A stretch of DNA of 64,000 nt from Deinandra increscens subsp. villosa (lineage: Eukaryota; Streptophyta; Magnoliopsida; Asterales; Asteraceae), in the NCBI GenBank assembly GCA_039602395.1, contig JBCNJP010000003.1, forward strand, positions 69,785,917-69,849,916, read 5' to 3'. Position 1 is the stretch's first letter; each line of letters starts with the position of its first letter. The notes under the pieces were generated by a model, which searched no databases, was not told the origin of the DNA, and saw only the letters and a list, made by a program, of their open reading frames with translations. Made by a program: the position numbers and the translations under genes. Shown here one piece after another: positions 21,908-33,522 of this stretch.

Positions 21908-24051
21908 AACTAACAAACAGCAGCTAGGTGACCTTGTTCACCACAGCATATACATTCAACAACTTTGGTTTCAAACTTTCTAGGAGACTCAAGTTTGGTT
22001 ACTTGATTAAATTTTAGTGGACCAAGCCTTTGAGTTTCACTTCCCTTTGGTTTCTCAGGTTGCTTTCCTCCAACTTTTGAATCCTTAGGTTCATAAACAG
22101 TTGGTGGAGGAACAACAATTGATGGTTTTAAAATTTTTGATTGGTCAACTGAAGCAGATGAGCTTGCAACAGTGACTTCAGCTTTCTTAGACTCAACAGT
22201 GTTTTCAGAACTTGACTGTGATGAAATGTCATCAACTGTGAGGCTAACTTTACATTCAGATTTTAAAGCATCAATTGGTTTGATTACAGGTGAGTATTCA
22301 ATTGGTGGCTCAACACAGTTATACCCAACACCTGCCTTTCCATACATCCCTCCCATCCATAATTTCTCAGCCTTTTTGTTTGCTGCCTGGGATTTATCAC
22401 AGGTGAACAAAGCATCTTTCAGCTTGATCTCAAGAACATCAACCTCAGCCTTAGCATCCTTGGTTTCGTTTCTTGACTTTTCAAGTTTTGAGAGTAAATC
22501 ATCAAGCTGAGTTTCAAGCACTGAGTTGGTTTGTTTCAACTGTTCATATTCTTTGGTTAAATTTTCAATTTTTGAAATATATGAAGATTCAGTTTTCTTG
22601 AAACATTCCTTTAACTCATTTAGATTTGAAACTTCATCAATCAAGTCAGTGTTGTGATTTCGGTACTTTGACACTTGTTCTATGCAGGCAGGGCTGCATA
22701 GATTTTCTAGGACTTTCTCTGGGATAGAGTTTACCTGATCAGAGGTGGAATCTTGTTTGGCCATCAAAGCATGGTTGACAGCCTCAAACTCAGCAACGAA
22801 ATCTTCCCATTCAACACATGAGGTTTGATTTGCAACAGCAGCTACCACATTTTGGTGGTTTTGACTTCCGGTTGGTTTTGGTGGGGTGGGTTTGGAACCT
22901 GAGTTGTTTCCAGAGTTGTTGTTGTTTGAATTGCTTCCTCTATGACCTTGATTCTGTCCTTCTCTTCTTGGTTGAGGGCATTCCCTTGCAAAATGACCAA
23001 GTTGGTGACAGTTATAACACTTCACCTTGCTTTTGTCAAGGCCTATGTGAGCACCTTTTGCTCCCTTATAGGTTCTACCAGTTCTTTTATAGAACCTTTG
23101 AGCTCTGACAGAAACCATAGCAAGTTGTGTCATAATGTCCATTTCTTCCAAATCATCGGCACCTATGCACTCAAGATCTTCGGGTATGAAGCCTTGGTAT
23201 GAGTCAGTTGCTGCATGAGCATTGTGAGAGTTTTCAAACATGTTTGAAAAACTTTCTTGACACCTAGGTGTCTCAGGGAAACTGACAATAGGTGACTGAT
23301 ATGATGAGTTTGAAGACCTTTGACTGTTAAAATCAGTAGTTACTAGTGCAGATGAAAACAGCTGAGTTGACTCAGAAGATGAGTTTTGTTTAAGATCTAG
23401 TTCCATTTCATAGGCACTGAGTATGCCATGAAGTTCACTAACTCTCATCTTTTTCAAGTTTTTGCATTCCCTGATGCTTACAGTGTAAACTGTCCACACA
23501 GAAGGCAGGGAACGTAAGAACTTTCTGTTTACATCTACCTGGTCTAGTTTTACATCTACTTTTTGAAGTTCATCAAGCAAAGAAACAAATCTTAAGTATT
23601 GGTTTGTCATTGTTTCACCAGATTTGAAAGTAAAGTTTTCATACTTCTGTTTTAAGAAATCTTTCTTGTTTTCTTTAACTTCAGTGGTTCCTTCATACAT
23701 TTCACTTAAGGCATTCCACAGGTCAAATGCAGTTTTATATCCTTTGAATCCACTTAAAATGGAATTAGGAAGTGCAGCCTGTAGAGTCCAATATGCCTTA
23801 TGGTCAAATTCGAGAGCAGTATAGTTAGATTCAACATATTTATCAAGTGGCTTAGGTATTTTGACTTCTGCATCATCAGCAGATGAAACCATGGGTGAGT
23901 AGGGACCTTCAGTGAAAGATTTCCAAATACGACGGTCCAGAATCCTAACAAAACCTTCCATCCTGAGTTTCCAGGTACCAAAGTCATCAGGAGTGAACAT
24001 TGGTGGTTTGTTGGAAGAACCATTTGCGCAACTTAAACTAAAATCACTCAT
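21908..24051 (-). pseudogene. gag: Element D gag
   Basis: Copia gag of 713 open codons starting MSDFSLSCANGSSNKPP. The capsid-like region runs from WKLRMEGFVR to 'YEMELDLKQ'. Next come a zinc knuckle CYNCHQLGHFAREC (residues about 345-358), a long coiled-coil-like stretch (about 480-560) and a second knuckle CICCGEQGHLAAVC at the end. The frame stops right after the last cysteine, where B has lysine, so the TAG at 21910 is probably a mutation. The start is upstream of the conserved PDDF-TWKL block and about 100 bases after the primer site. Confidence 0.9.
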
Positions 24052-24149
24052 TTTGAAAACTTTTAGAAAGATAAAACAGTAAAACTTGTAAAGTAAGCAA
24101 GTAAAGTATTAACCTTGAAGCACAGGAAGTCTTCAAGGTAAGAGCCAAG

Positions 24150-24161
24150 GCTCTGATACCA
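24150..24161 (-). other. Element D primer binding site (tRNA-iMet)
   Basis: Reads TGGTATCAGAGC on the minus strand, two bases from the 5' LTR. Confidence 0.92.
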
Positions 24162-24163
24162 CT

Positions 24164-24855
24164 TGTAGGATCGTTAAAAGTTAGAGTTAAACTTAAACAA
24201 AGCCCTTTACTTGCAAATATAACCCTGTGGAATTAAAGTTATATTTCACTTTACTTAAGCAATTGTTGAGTTCTTGTGTATAATGTAAAAGCTTGATTTG
24301 CAAAAATATAGTAACAACAAAGTATCAAATACTCGGCACTATTTGCATTAACTCGAAGCTACACTATTACAAGTTGTTCACGAATTGATTAACAACAAAG
24401 ATGACAACTGTGTGTAAACTAAGAGCTAGCTATGCTATATATAGTGCAGATGAGATCAATGACAGCCATTGATCTCATGCGATCTAATCTAGACCGTAAA
24501 CTAAAAAGTCAAATACAAACTACCAAAAGAATAAACATCGGCAATTGGAATATCTTGCGTGTTTGCAGCAACATACTACTTTAGGAGAGCGGCTTGAATC
24601 ATATATAGAAGCATACGAGAAGCTTTTGCAGGATTGGACTTGTTGAAAAGACATCTCAGGAAAAGTCCGGTTGAACTCATTATCTGGTGGATAATCGAGT
24701 TCACCCGGAATATTCGTTAAAAGACAAAACTGCTTCTTTCCGCTTGAATTGCTAGTTCCGCTTGAAGTGAGAATTCCGCTTCAACTTCAACTTCAGCCGG
24801 AACATAGTAAAATTAGCATTCAGCCGGAAATCTTCCAAGCGCAATATTCCTTACA
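24164..24855 (-). repeat. Element D 5' LTR
   Basis: 692 bp, TGTAGGATCG to TTCCTTACA on the plus strand. The family motif cluster is at about 24663-24830, in U3 upstream of the TATA-like CTATATATAG at 24435-24444 when read on the minus strand. Its last bases abut the TSD TAATA. Confidence 0.95.
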
Positions 24856-24860
24856 TAATA

Positions 24861-25500
24861 GTTATCACTCTAGCATACAAATGGCGTCGTTTGAAGCTCT
24901 ATTTGGAAGGAAATATAGAGTCCCGTTGTCTTGGTCTGAAGTTGGAGAAGGGCAACTTACCGGACCAGAGTTGGTTATGGCTACGAATGATAAGGTCCGA
25001 GAAATTCAAGAAAAGCTCAAAGTCGCACAGGATCGGCAGAAGTGTTATGTCGATCGTCGTCGTAGGCCATTGGAATTCAAGAAAGGAAATATGGTAATGC
25101 TTAAAAAATACCCCCTTTGAAAGGGATTATTCGGTTTGGAAAGAGAGGCAAGTTAAGTCCTCGTTATATCGGACCCTTCAAGATCATATCTAAAGTGGGT
25201 AGCGTAGCCTACCAGTTGGATTTACCTGAAGAACTCAGTGGAGTTCACGACGTGTTCCATGTGTCAAACTTGTGCAAATGCATGGTTGATGAAGCACTAG
25301 CAACCCCATTGAAGGAAATTTGTGGGGATGAGAAATTAAACTTTACAGAAAAGCTGGTCGAGATTGTTAAGAGAATTATCAAGAAATTACGCAGGAAGAA
25401 GATTCCAATGGTAAAGGTTAAGTGGGATGCTCGGTGTGGACCCGAGCATACTTGAGAATCGGAAGAGGACATGCGTAGGAAATACCCCCACCTTTTTTAG
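24861..25500 (+). pseudogene. Element C integrase, C-terminal part and chromodomain-like tail
   Basis: Continuation of the C integrase after D: 'SYHSSIQMASFEALFGRK' and the DNA-binding GPFKIISKVGSVAYQL region. A tail follows in which 'EIVKRIIKKLRRKKIPMVKV' resembles the chromodomain-type end of Tekay/Del-like gypsy elements. A frameshift lies at about 25110, before KGIIRFGKRGKLSPRYIGPF. A TGA at 25453 replaces the expected tryptophan, and the same frame runs on to a natural TAG at 25498. Confidence 0.85.
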
Positions 25501-25530
25501 CCTAAGTGAATTCCGATACGGAATTCATTC

Positions 25531-25542
25531 AAGGGGGAAGGA
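25531..25542 (+). other. Element C polypurine tract
   Basis: AAGGGGGAAGGA immediately precedes the 3' LTR. Confidence 0.88.
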
Positions 25543-27575
25543 TGTAACCCCTATGGTAAAACCCTCGAGCTCGAAATACAAAATCTCAAGAAAAATAAAG
25601 AAAAAAAATATGTTTTTCTGGAAGGCATGAGGACCCCGTGCCCTCTCTGGTTCAACCATTCGCGGTCCTCATGACCCGTCGGGTCGCTGGGTCAGGATTC
25701 GCGTGTTATTACCCCATGAGGACCGCATGGGGGTATGTTTGTGCACCTCTCGCGGTCCTCATCGACGCCCAACACAATAAAAACGAGTTTTGCTCATTTT
25801 CTGCTCATTTTGCACTTCATCACTTCAAGAATTCGAGTTTTATCTGCCATTTCACTCCTAAGAAACCCTAATTTGGCTGTGAGGAGCTTGAATCATCAAG
25901 GTTAAGGCATTTTAAAGATACACGAAGCTCGGGTAGTCTCCTACTCCTCTTGTTTCTCCATTTCAAGCTAAGTTTTGTTGTGGATCCTCACTGATCAGTG
26001 TTGGTTCTTAGGAATTGATGCTTATATGTGCGATCAAGGACGATCAACGAGCATTGGGAGCAAGCTTGAGGTATTTTGAGGTAAGATGTGTGTTCGGTTT
26101 GCCCTAGATCAAATTTCTGAGGAAGACCACCTCTAAATCAGTGTTGGATTGTGCATGCAAGGGGGGATTCAACTTCTGGAGTGATTAATATCATTAGGAG
26201 AGTGAAAACCCACTTGAGAAACGCTCGGTACAAGATTTAGAGCACAAGGTACAAGTCCTTTATGCATGCATATTACGTTTTTAAGTAGATCTTTGACTCC
26301 GGAAATTTCTGCCTAGGAAACCCTAAATGATTTCGGGTAACATTCGGGTCAAACCAGGACTTATATTATGAGAATGGTACGACCTCAGGATCTAAGAATT
26401 TATATTTTGGCTACTATAACATGTTAGAACAAAACCCCGTTGTCGAAATGAGCAAAAATCAAATTTTAAGAAAATTGCACTAAAGGACAAAATAGTCGAT
26501 GAGGACCGTGTGGGTTTCGTTTGTTGGTTCGCTCGTGGTCCTCATAGCCTGGAAAGTCAACGTGGTATGTTGACCACCCATGAGGACTGCATAGGATGTT
26601 TTTCTTGTTTGCTCGCGGTCCTCATCTGTCCCAGGACAGTTTCATGATTTTGTTTTGTTTTGTGTTTGGGAAATTACCGAGCACCCGGTTTTGTTATTTT
26701 TACGAGTAGAGTCTCGTAGAATTATAATGGTGACGTTTCACCACCCGGTTGGACTCGAGGATCTCGTATGGCTATTTTGGCCTCTCGGTACATTCTCGGG
26801 TTTGTTTGTAACTTCTCGTTTGTGTAGTTGTTTTCACCAAACATTGTGTAAACGTTCTTGGTTTTGGGTTAGGTTCTGATATATATTTATGTATATATTT
26901 TTAGACTCGCATCTGTGATACAATCGTTGGACCTTGGATTTCCTCGTGCCCGTTGATGTTATAGTTTTTCCGCCCATTGCAATCTGTGAGTTGATAGCTT
27001 TTCCCCTACTTTTATTTAAATGTTTTGGGGTGTACATGAACCATGTCTTGTTGTGTTACTTGTTACTGTGCTTAGGTACATGTTACCGTGTTATAAATTT
27101 ACTGCATATTACGTGACGTCTTTTTGGTTGTGAAAATGAGTCAAATGCGCTACGACTCACCAACAACTTTTCGTTGTTGACGTCTTTTTGGTTCATGTTC
27201 AGGTAAGTAAAGCTATGGTGGAAGTAAGGTTGTGGTTTTGGGACGAGATGGTGTTGTGGGTTTTGGGGATTATCTTGTTATTATGTCGTTTTTGTGACTG
27301 TCATGACTATCTTGTGTTGTTTGTTTGTGCCCTCACCGTACTTGTAGCCTTAGGGTGTCCCTGGGCTTAGTTTATTTGTGAAGCTTGTATGTAAGACTTA
27401 ACATGATCTATGTTATAGCCGCCATGGCTCTAGTTATGTTTGTTGGACAGGTCATCCGTTGTTGTGAGCCTTTATCTACTCGTGTATCTATATGTTTGCT
27501 TCCGCAAGTTCTGATACGGGCGGCCGGTCCCACGTACTCTCCCACGCGCCTGGCATGGTGTGGCGGGGTGTGACA
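25543..27575 (+). repeat. Element C 3' LTR
   Basis: Starts TGTAACCCC and ends GTGTGACA, next to TSD GGACA. All four inverted GAGGACCGC pairs are conserved (25626, 25715, 26499, 26579). It lacks two segments found in the 5' LTR. At the second one it carries a repeated GACGTCTTTTTGGTT (27115-27129 and 27179-27193) that occurs once in the 5' LTR. Confidence 0.92.
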
Positions 27576-27580
27576 GGACA

Positions 27581-29020
27581 TTGTTGCTTATTCAGCACAG
27601 TTCCGTTTGCCATGGACAAGAGTCTTCTCTTGGAATCTTGCATCAAGAAGCATCACAAAATCTTCTCGATATATGTACCTTTTGCTTAGTACAATTTGTC
27701 TTTTAGATTCGTCTCAATAAATCTTTAAACCTAGAATATAGGTGGCGTCGCCAAAAACTCCTTCATCGAGAAACATTCATTCAACCAAGGAATATTGTTT
27801 CCATTGAGTAATATATCATCTACATATAGGATCAGAAATGTGATGGAGCTCCCACACGCCTTCTTATAAACATAGGACTCATTCGTTCTTGATAAAACCA
27901 AACTTTTTTATTCTTTAATCAATAACAAAATGCTTGCTCACAATCAACATCTTGATCTTGAGTAAATCCTTTCGCAACGAGCCTATACTTATAGATTTGT
28001 ACATTGCCATCCATGTAGGTTTTTAACTTAAAACCCATTTAATTCCTTCAACATGATTATCAGGTGGAAGTTCAACCAAAAATAGAGTTGGTTGTCAAAC
28101 ATGGATTGCATCTCAGCGCCCATGGCATATTGCAATTTCTCAGATTCAAAATCTGAGGATGCATTTTTTATAGTTAACGGGTTCCTTCTGGTTAACTATC
28201 AGAACATCATGAACTCCAAGATATCTATCTGGTTCATGACGATCCCGAGTACTTCTGCAGACGCATTGTGTTACAACCGGTTTCTGAGTCCTTTCGGATT
28301 CAGGTTCAACAACATCTTGTCGAATAACGATACCGGTTTGTGGTTAAATGTATAAATAATTACCAGCCTATCGGGCATATCTTGAAGAGAAAAACATAAT
28401 CGTTTCAGGGATCCAGTTTGTCCGAAGATTCACTGGTAATGTACATGTTACACCCCATGCCCTAAGGTGAGACAACTTGGGATATTCCCAATGTCATATC
28501 TCATATGGTGCCTTATCTACCTTCTTTGTAAGAGCGAGATTCAGGATTCGGGCGGCAATTTCAAGAGCGAAACTCCAAAAGGAGTGTGGCAAGTTTTTAC
28601 GACACATCATTGATCAAACCATGTCTAACAGTGTTCAATTTATTCTCTTGGACACACCATAGAACTTGTGGTGTTCTAGATGAAGTAAGCTATGACACAA
28701 TATCACATTCCTTGAGATGTGCATCGAAACCCTCACTAAGATAAGCGCCATTTCAATCTGATCGAAATGCCTTAATCGTTCTACCGAGCTGGTTATGTAC
28801 TTCGTTTGTGTTTCCTTTAAACTTTTCAAAGGTCTTATGTATATATCTCATCGTATAGACACAACCAGATCTACTGAAAACATCAGTAATTTAAAAAAGT
28901 ACATTCCTCTGACTCTTGACATTATCCTAAAAAATCACATACATCAACATATATGAGTCCAACGGATCCTTCACCCTTTTGTCTACATTCACCAAGAGCG
29001 ACTTAATCAACTTACCACTT
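27581..29020 (-). pseudogene. Element A integrase and reverse transcriptase remnant
   Basis: Read on the minus strand this is a copia polyprotein with many stops. Recognisable are 'KDPLDSY' and 'DVC' of the integrase core (about 28970-28930), a 'RSDRNGAYLS' block (about 28760), 'RTPQ' and 'NGVS'-like blocks (about 28660), and an RT block 'LILYVDDILL' (about 27835-27800). The YVDD active site is thus still readable, but the flanks are frameshifted. It joins 42557 on the right across element B and 3612 on the left across element C. Confidence 0.78.
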
Positions 29021-29674
29021 TGTAGGACCGTTGATTACTCAGAGAAATAATCAAAACAATAACTCTTTACTTGCTGATCACAACCATGCGGAATAAAGTT
29101 GTATCACACTTGTTTTTACTTAAGCTTTGTTTTACTCAAACTTGTAGTTTGATTGTATTGATTGCATAAACTAGTGAACACAAGATAATAAATTTCTCGG
29201 TACTATTTGCATTAACTCAACTTCAAACTGTTACAAGTGTAAGCACTAAATCTGGTACTTGTGAATGAACTAGCTAACAACTATATATAGTACTAAGAGA
29301 TCAACTACAGCCGTTGATCTCATACGGGCTAATCTAACCATACATGAAAGTCAAACAATAAACTTACTAAAAGAACATTAGTAAACATACACAAGAGGAA
29401 ATGTGCAAAATGCAATTATCTATAAGTAGGAGACGGCTAGGATGTGAGTTTGGAGAATAAAGTAGTTGCAGGCCTGATTTCTGCAAAAGTAATCTTTCAA
29501 TACTTTTCCGGTTGAACTCTTTATACTGTTGGATAAAAGAGTTCACCCGGAAATGTTCTCCACTTGAGCTTTTCCGGTTGACAAGTCTTCCGCTTGAGTG
29601 TTTTCCGCTTGAACATATCTTCAACCGGAAATCTTCGTCTTGAACCGGTTGACTCAGATTTTCATTTCCTTACA
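29021..29674 (-). repeat. Element B 3' LTR
   Basis: 654 bp, TGTAGGACCG to TTTCCTTACA. U3 motif cluster CCGGTTGAA / CCGCTTGAG at about 29506-29650. A TATA-like CTATATATAG lies at about 29281-29290. Confidence 0.95.
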
Positions 29675-29690
29675 ATCTCCCCCTAAGATG
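29675..29690 (-). other. Element B polypurine tract
   Basis: Minus-strand CATCTTAGGGGGAGAT, directly next to the 3' LTR and nearly identical to that of D. Confidence 0.9.
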
Positions 29691-29750
29691 ATGCTGCCAA
29701 TATTTATCCTTTGTATGTTGTTCTTCAAAAATTGACTATCTCTAGAAGCT

Positions 29751-32700
29751 TTACTCTTCAGGAGATGGCGGCCTTTCAAATTGAACTTTTGTTTTGTTCA
29801 ATTGTCTCATGATCCTCCTGGTTTGAAAATTACTGGTTGAAAGAAAAGGTCTTTTTGCAATAGACTTCTTTCTTCCAGGTGAGACACCAGTGGCAGGATT
29901 AGTAGATGGTTTATCAGTTTCAATTGGGACTTTATCTTTCCCTTTTTCTGCTTGAGACGATGCTTGAACAGAACTGGTTGCGGCTATCTCAGTCGGTTCA
30001 GAAGGTTTTGTTGGTGATATGGTGGGTGGTTCCATGGTTTGTGTTTGTGAAGTTGAAAAGGTGGGGTTTTTAGGTGGAGATGAAGGTTGATTATACTTCC
30101 AAGTAGGTGCACAGGGTTTAGCCTTGGTAGGGGTGATCTCAGTCCAATTATCTAACCTCATTTTTGGTGGAATATATTTAGTTTTGGTAGATCTGGATCC
30201 CCTGGGCCTTGGGCTCATTCCCCTGGGTCTATGGGAGTAGAATCTGGAAGATGGAGTGGGAACATAGGAGGCTGGGTGCTTGAGTCTTTCCAACAGGTTG
30301 GAAGGGAGAGATTCAGCAAGTAGGTCAGAGGCATCAAAAGGTCCAGGCTTAACATATGTAGATGAGGGGTTACCTGTGACTGTCTCAGATGGCAGAGGCA
30401 TTTGGAGACTTGGAATCACAGCAAACTCTGCTCCTTTCACTTGTTTGAGTAGCTCATCTACAATTTTGCAAGTGTCTTTGGCCTTCATCTTCTCTACTTC
30501 AGCAGCAGGCTTGAGACATTTGATGATAACACATCTCTTGATCCTTTCCAATAGCTCCAGGTTGTCTAAGCTTTTGTTCAAGACAGTTGGCATTCTGGAA
30601 GCTATATTGATCAGCCTGTTTTTCTCCTGTTCACTTAATTTAGGAAGGTCATATATCTGCATTCTCCATTCAATTGACCTTTTCCTTGCTTCATCTACCA
30701 TTCCTTCAACCACGAAATCATTTGATAGAAGATCCAGATCTGCCAAAAATTGTTTGTATTGCATGTTTGATTTGGCATCCTCTGATCTTATCTTGGCTTG
30801 ATTGTCTTCCCAGTCATGGACGAAATCTTCTTCAATTAGGTCACCCATAGTCAGTTCTTCTTCTGTCTGGTCAGAATCAACCATAGTTTCTTCTATCCTT
30901 GGTTGAGGAGTTATGCAATCTTCACTCTCCTTCAGTCTGATCATCCTCCTTGGTTTGGTTTGTTTCCTTCTTTTGTAGTTCAAAGGAGGCTCTGAATCAG
31001 AGGTGGAGTGCAGTTGGATCAAGGTTTCAGCAATCTCAGCTTCAGTTGAGTTTTCCGGTTGAGTCTCTTCCGGTTGAGATTTTTCCGGTTGAGACTCTTC
31101 CGGTTGAACTTCAGCCGGAGATTTTGTACTTAGATCTTTCGGTACAGTGCTGATGATATCCTCTCCTTCTTTTTCACCTTCAACTACTTCAGTCTGAATG
31201 ACTGAAGCATTATCAACCACATCTTCATGAATCACATCAGCAACTGGTTCAGTGACAATGTTAGTTGTGACCTCATCCACTTTAGATTTGGCAAATGCCT
31301 CCTCCTGTGGGATAATCACATTGGTCAAGAAGTGCTTGACCTGCAAAATGCTCTCTGGCTGAGCACCTGCAACTAACATTGTTGCTTCAATCATTCCCAA
31401 CAGGCTTGGATCCTGTGGAAATACCTTCATGAGTGAGCTCATCTTCACCTTGGTTAACCCATCAGCAACTGAAAAGGGATCAATTTTAGCCAATTTGAAG
31501 GCTGTTTGCCTTGCATCTTCAGGTAATGGCACTGTTTGATCATATTCTTCTTCTTCAGTTGTGGTTGCATCAGTAGCAATAACAGGTGTTGGAGAATTAG
31601 TCTTCTCCCCCTTTTTGGCAGCATCAGCTTCTACAGCCTGACCTCCAAAAGGAAATGGGTTCAAAGAACTAATCTCAGCAGTTGATTGGACAACCGGTTC
31701 AAACCTTGGTGTAGAGAAAATTTCCGATTGAGCAGTTGGAGCTTCAACTGGAATTTCTTGAGCTTGAGTAGCAGCAGGAGTGTTCTTTACAAGGCTAGCA
31801 ACAGTCGAATTGAGACTGGTTACTTGAGCCTGTAGTGCTTTGTATAATGCCGTCAATTCAGTAAATGATAAACTATCCTCAACTGGAGTTGCACCAGTAT
31901 CATAGGAAAAAGATGGACCATCAACCCTATGTTGATCAAGTCCACCACCCTGGTGTTCTTGGCGCCTGGGATTCCCCTCAACTACAGTTTTCCCTTTAGG
32001 ATCCACTTGGGAATCATCCGGTTGAACTATAGTGTGGGTTGCCATGGATTGGGTCTTATGAATGTTACTACCATCATCAAAGTTCAATGAGAAGCTTTGA
32101 GTGGCAGCAGCCCTTTCCACATGAATCTCATCTATACTCCTGAGATTCACCTCCTGGGGTGAATGGGGGTTAGATGTAGTAGTGTGAGTATCACTTAGAA
32201 TGTTCCCATGTAATGTGGTGTTTGGGTTAATAACACCATCATTTGTGACATCTCTTTCTACATCATCATTCACAGGTGAGAAGTGTGAAGTGTAGGGTGA
32301 GAAAGTGGATGGGGATTGTACATCCATGTGAAATGACTCCCCCTCAGAAGAAGGTTCATCAACAAGTTTAAATCCCAATTTGGCTGACCCAGTTGGTTGT
32401 GTGCCAAGGGTTGGTTCAGGGCTGGAGGCAATGGTTTGCAAGAGAGGAGTAGGCTCTTGCACAACCTTTTTGAGCCTTTTGAGCTTAGTAGGCTTTGGGG
32501 AAGGGGGGATGGTGGGAATTGAAGTTGATGGTGGGTCTGAATCTCTTCTCCTTTTTCTTTTGAAAATTAAGGTTGAAGTAGCAGAAGGAGAAGGTGGTTG
32601 ATCAGTGGTGGGTTCAACTACTGTGGATGGTACAGTGTTGTCCACTGGAACAAGTTGCTCTTCAGAAGCATGTGTTTCCGGTTGAGAACTAGGTTCTCCT

Positions 32701-33522
32701 TGTTCAACAGGAATCACCCTTTGGATTGGCATGGGATGGTCAGTATCCCTCCCAAGGAATGGCTTCTTGTTGCCGGTTAATTTGGAAAAAGTATTTTCAG
32801 ATAAAACTCTTGGAACTAGCATGTTTCCATCCAAATTAATTTTGGGGTATTTTTCTTGCAAAATGTATGTTATAAATCTAGGATACATGTAAAAAGCAAA
32901 TGTTTTTGCATTACCTTTTAAAGCATTAAAAATCACAGCAGAAAAATTATATACCTCCCCTTTCACCACAGCATAGAAGGCAGAAGCTTGCTCTGTTGCC
33001 ATTTCATCAAACCCTGATTTCTTTGGCGTCAGGCACACCATGATGGTGTGAGCCAAAAAATCTCCATTTGTAGGGCATTTGACCCTTGTGAACAGTGGCA
33101 GTTCCTTCAGTAGCACCACCATAGCCAATTTCTTTGAGTAGGACCATGTATTGCTTGGGGGTTCTGCGAACATACCCATTCTTGTCATTCAACTTCAGCA
33201 GTTCCCTAATCAGTGATTCGGTGATTAGAACAGTTTCCCCTTGTACTGTTGACTTCAGCATGTCTTCCTCTACATCATCTTCATCCTTCTCGAGCAGTTG
33301 GATGTTCTTCCAGAATTCCGAGAGAATTTCCTCATATAAATAAACCGCAACAGTGAGTGCGTGATTCAGATATAAATTTTTGAGGAAATTGATCATCTCG
33401 GTGAATGTATCAGCGTGTGTAGAGTTCACCGGAGCATCAAGAAACGCAACTAGGTTGTGTTCAAGTGGGAAATGATCATTCTTCACTGGTTGTTTCCCCT
33501 TTGCTTTGGACTTTGGTGCCAT
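29751..33522 (-). pseudogene. Element B extra ('env-like') ORF, about 1250 codons, one frameshift
   Basis: Starts MAPKSKAKGKQP at 33522 and ends FERPPSPEE at 29751. The N-terminal domain ('HNLVAFL', 'VQGETVLITESLIREL', 'YKWRF', 'EQASAFYAVVKGE') matches D and E. A single extra A in an A6 run at about 33055-33060 shifts the frame; everything after it (1145 codons) is open. Next come a proline- and serine-rich region, a coiled-coil-like 'ELTALYKALQAQVTSLNSTVASL', an acidic linker with repeated QPEES/QPEKS/QPEET units (31054-31130) encoded by the family motif, an acidic helix-rich region, and a basic, proline-rich tail. Function unknown. No signal peptide or membrane span was seen. Confidence 0.85.
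31054..31130 (-). repeat. In-frame motif array coding QPE repeats in element B extra ORF
   Basis: Five copies of TTCCGGTTGA or its variant occur at a spacing of about 15 bases, giving tandem QPE-x-x units. These are the same bases found as non-coding motifs in the LTR and the spacer. Confidence 0.88.

Larger units (their letters stand above)
12136..24855 (-). mobile_element. Element D: SIRE-like Ty1/copia retrotransposon inserted in C
   Basis: The LTRs at 12136-12826 and 24164-24855 differ at roughly 17 of about 690 positions by eye. A perfect 5-bp target duplication TAATA lies at 12131-12135 and 24856-24860. Read on the minus strand the order is 5' LTR, tRNA-Met primer site, gag, protease, integrase, RT, RNase H, a spacer, a long extra ORF, polypurine tract and 3' LTR. 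Integrase before RT is the copia order, and the long ORF after pol is typical of the SIRE/Maximus lineage. Gag and pol carry several nonsense codons, so it is defective. It is closely related to element B. Confidence 0.95.
3618..27575 (+). mobile_element. Element C: Ty3/gypsy retrotransposon, with copia D nested inside
   Basis: A gypsy element with LTRs at 3618-6123 and 25543-27575, flanked by a perfect 5-bp target duplication GGACA (3613-3617 and 27576-27580). The order is LTR, tRNA-Met primer site, an extra ORF, gag with two zinc knuckles, protease, reverse transcriptase, RNase H, integrase, polypurine tract and LTR. The pol order (RT and RNase H before integrase) and the motifs place it in Ty3/gypsy. 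The C-terminal 'KLRRKKIPMVKVKW' block resembles the chromodomain-type tail of Tekay/Del-like elements. Element D (12136-24855) splits the integrase. Many frameshifts and a mutated RT active site make it non-autonomous. Confidence 0.93.

Noticed and set aside
22172..23824. Plus-strand frames across the gag of D
   Set aside because: Antisense shadows of the minus-strand gag frame, which has zinc knuckles and capsid motifs.
3618..27575. Endogenous pararetrovirus (caulimovirus-like) for element C
   Set aside because: It has LTRs, a target duplication and an integrase, which pararetroviruses lack.
29751..33522. True viral-type envelope glycoprotein in B and D
   Set aside because: No signal peptide, membrane-spanning segment or cysteine-rich ectodomain is visible. 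The N-terminal domain resembles a plant transposon-associated domain, so 'env-like' is used only as a positional label.
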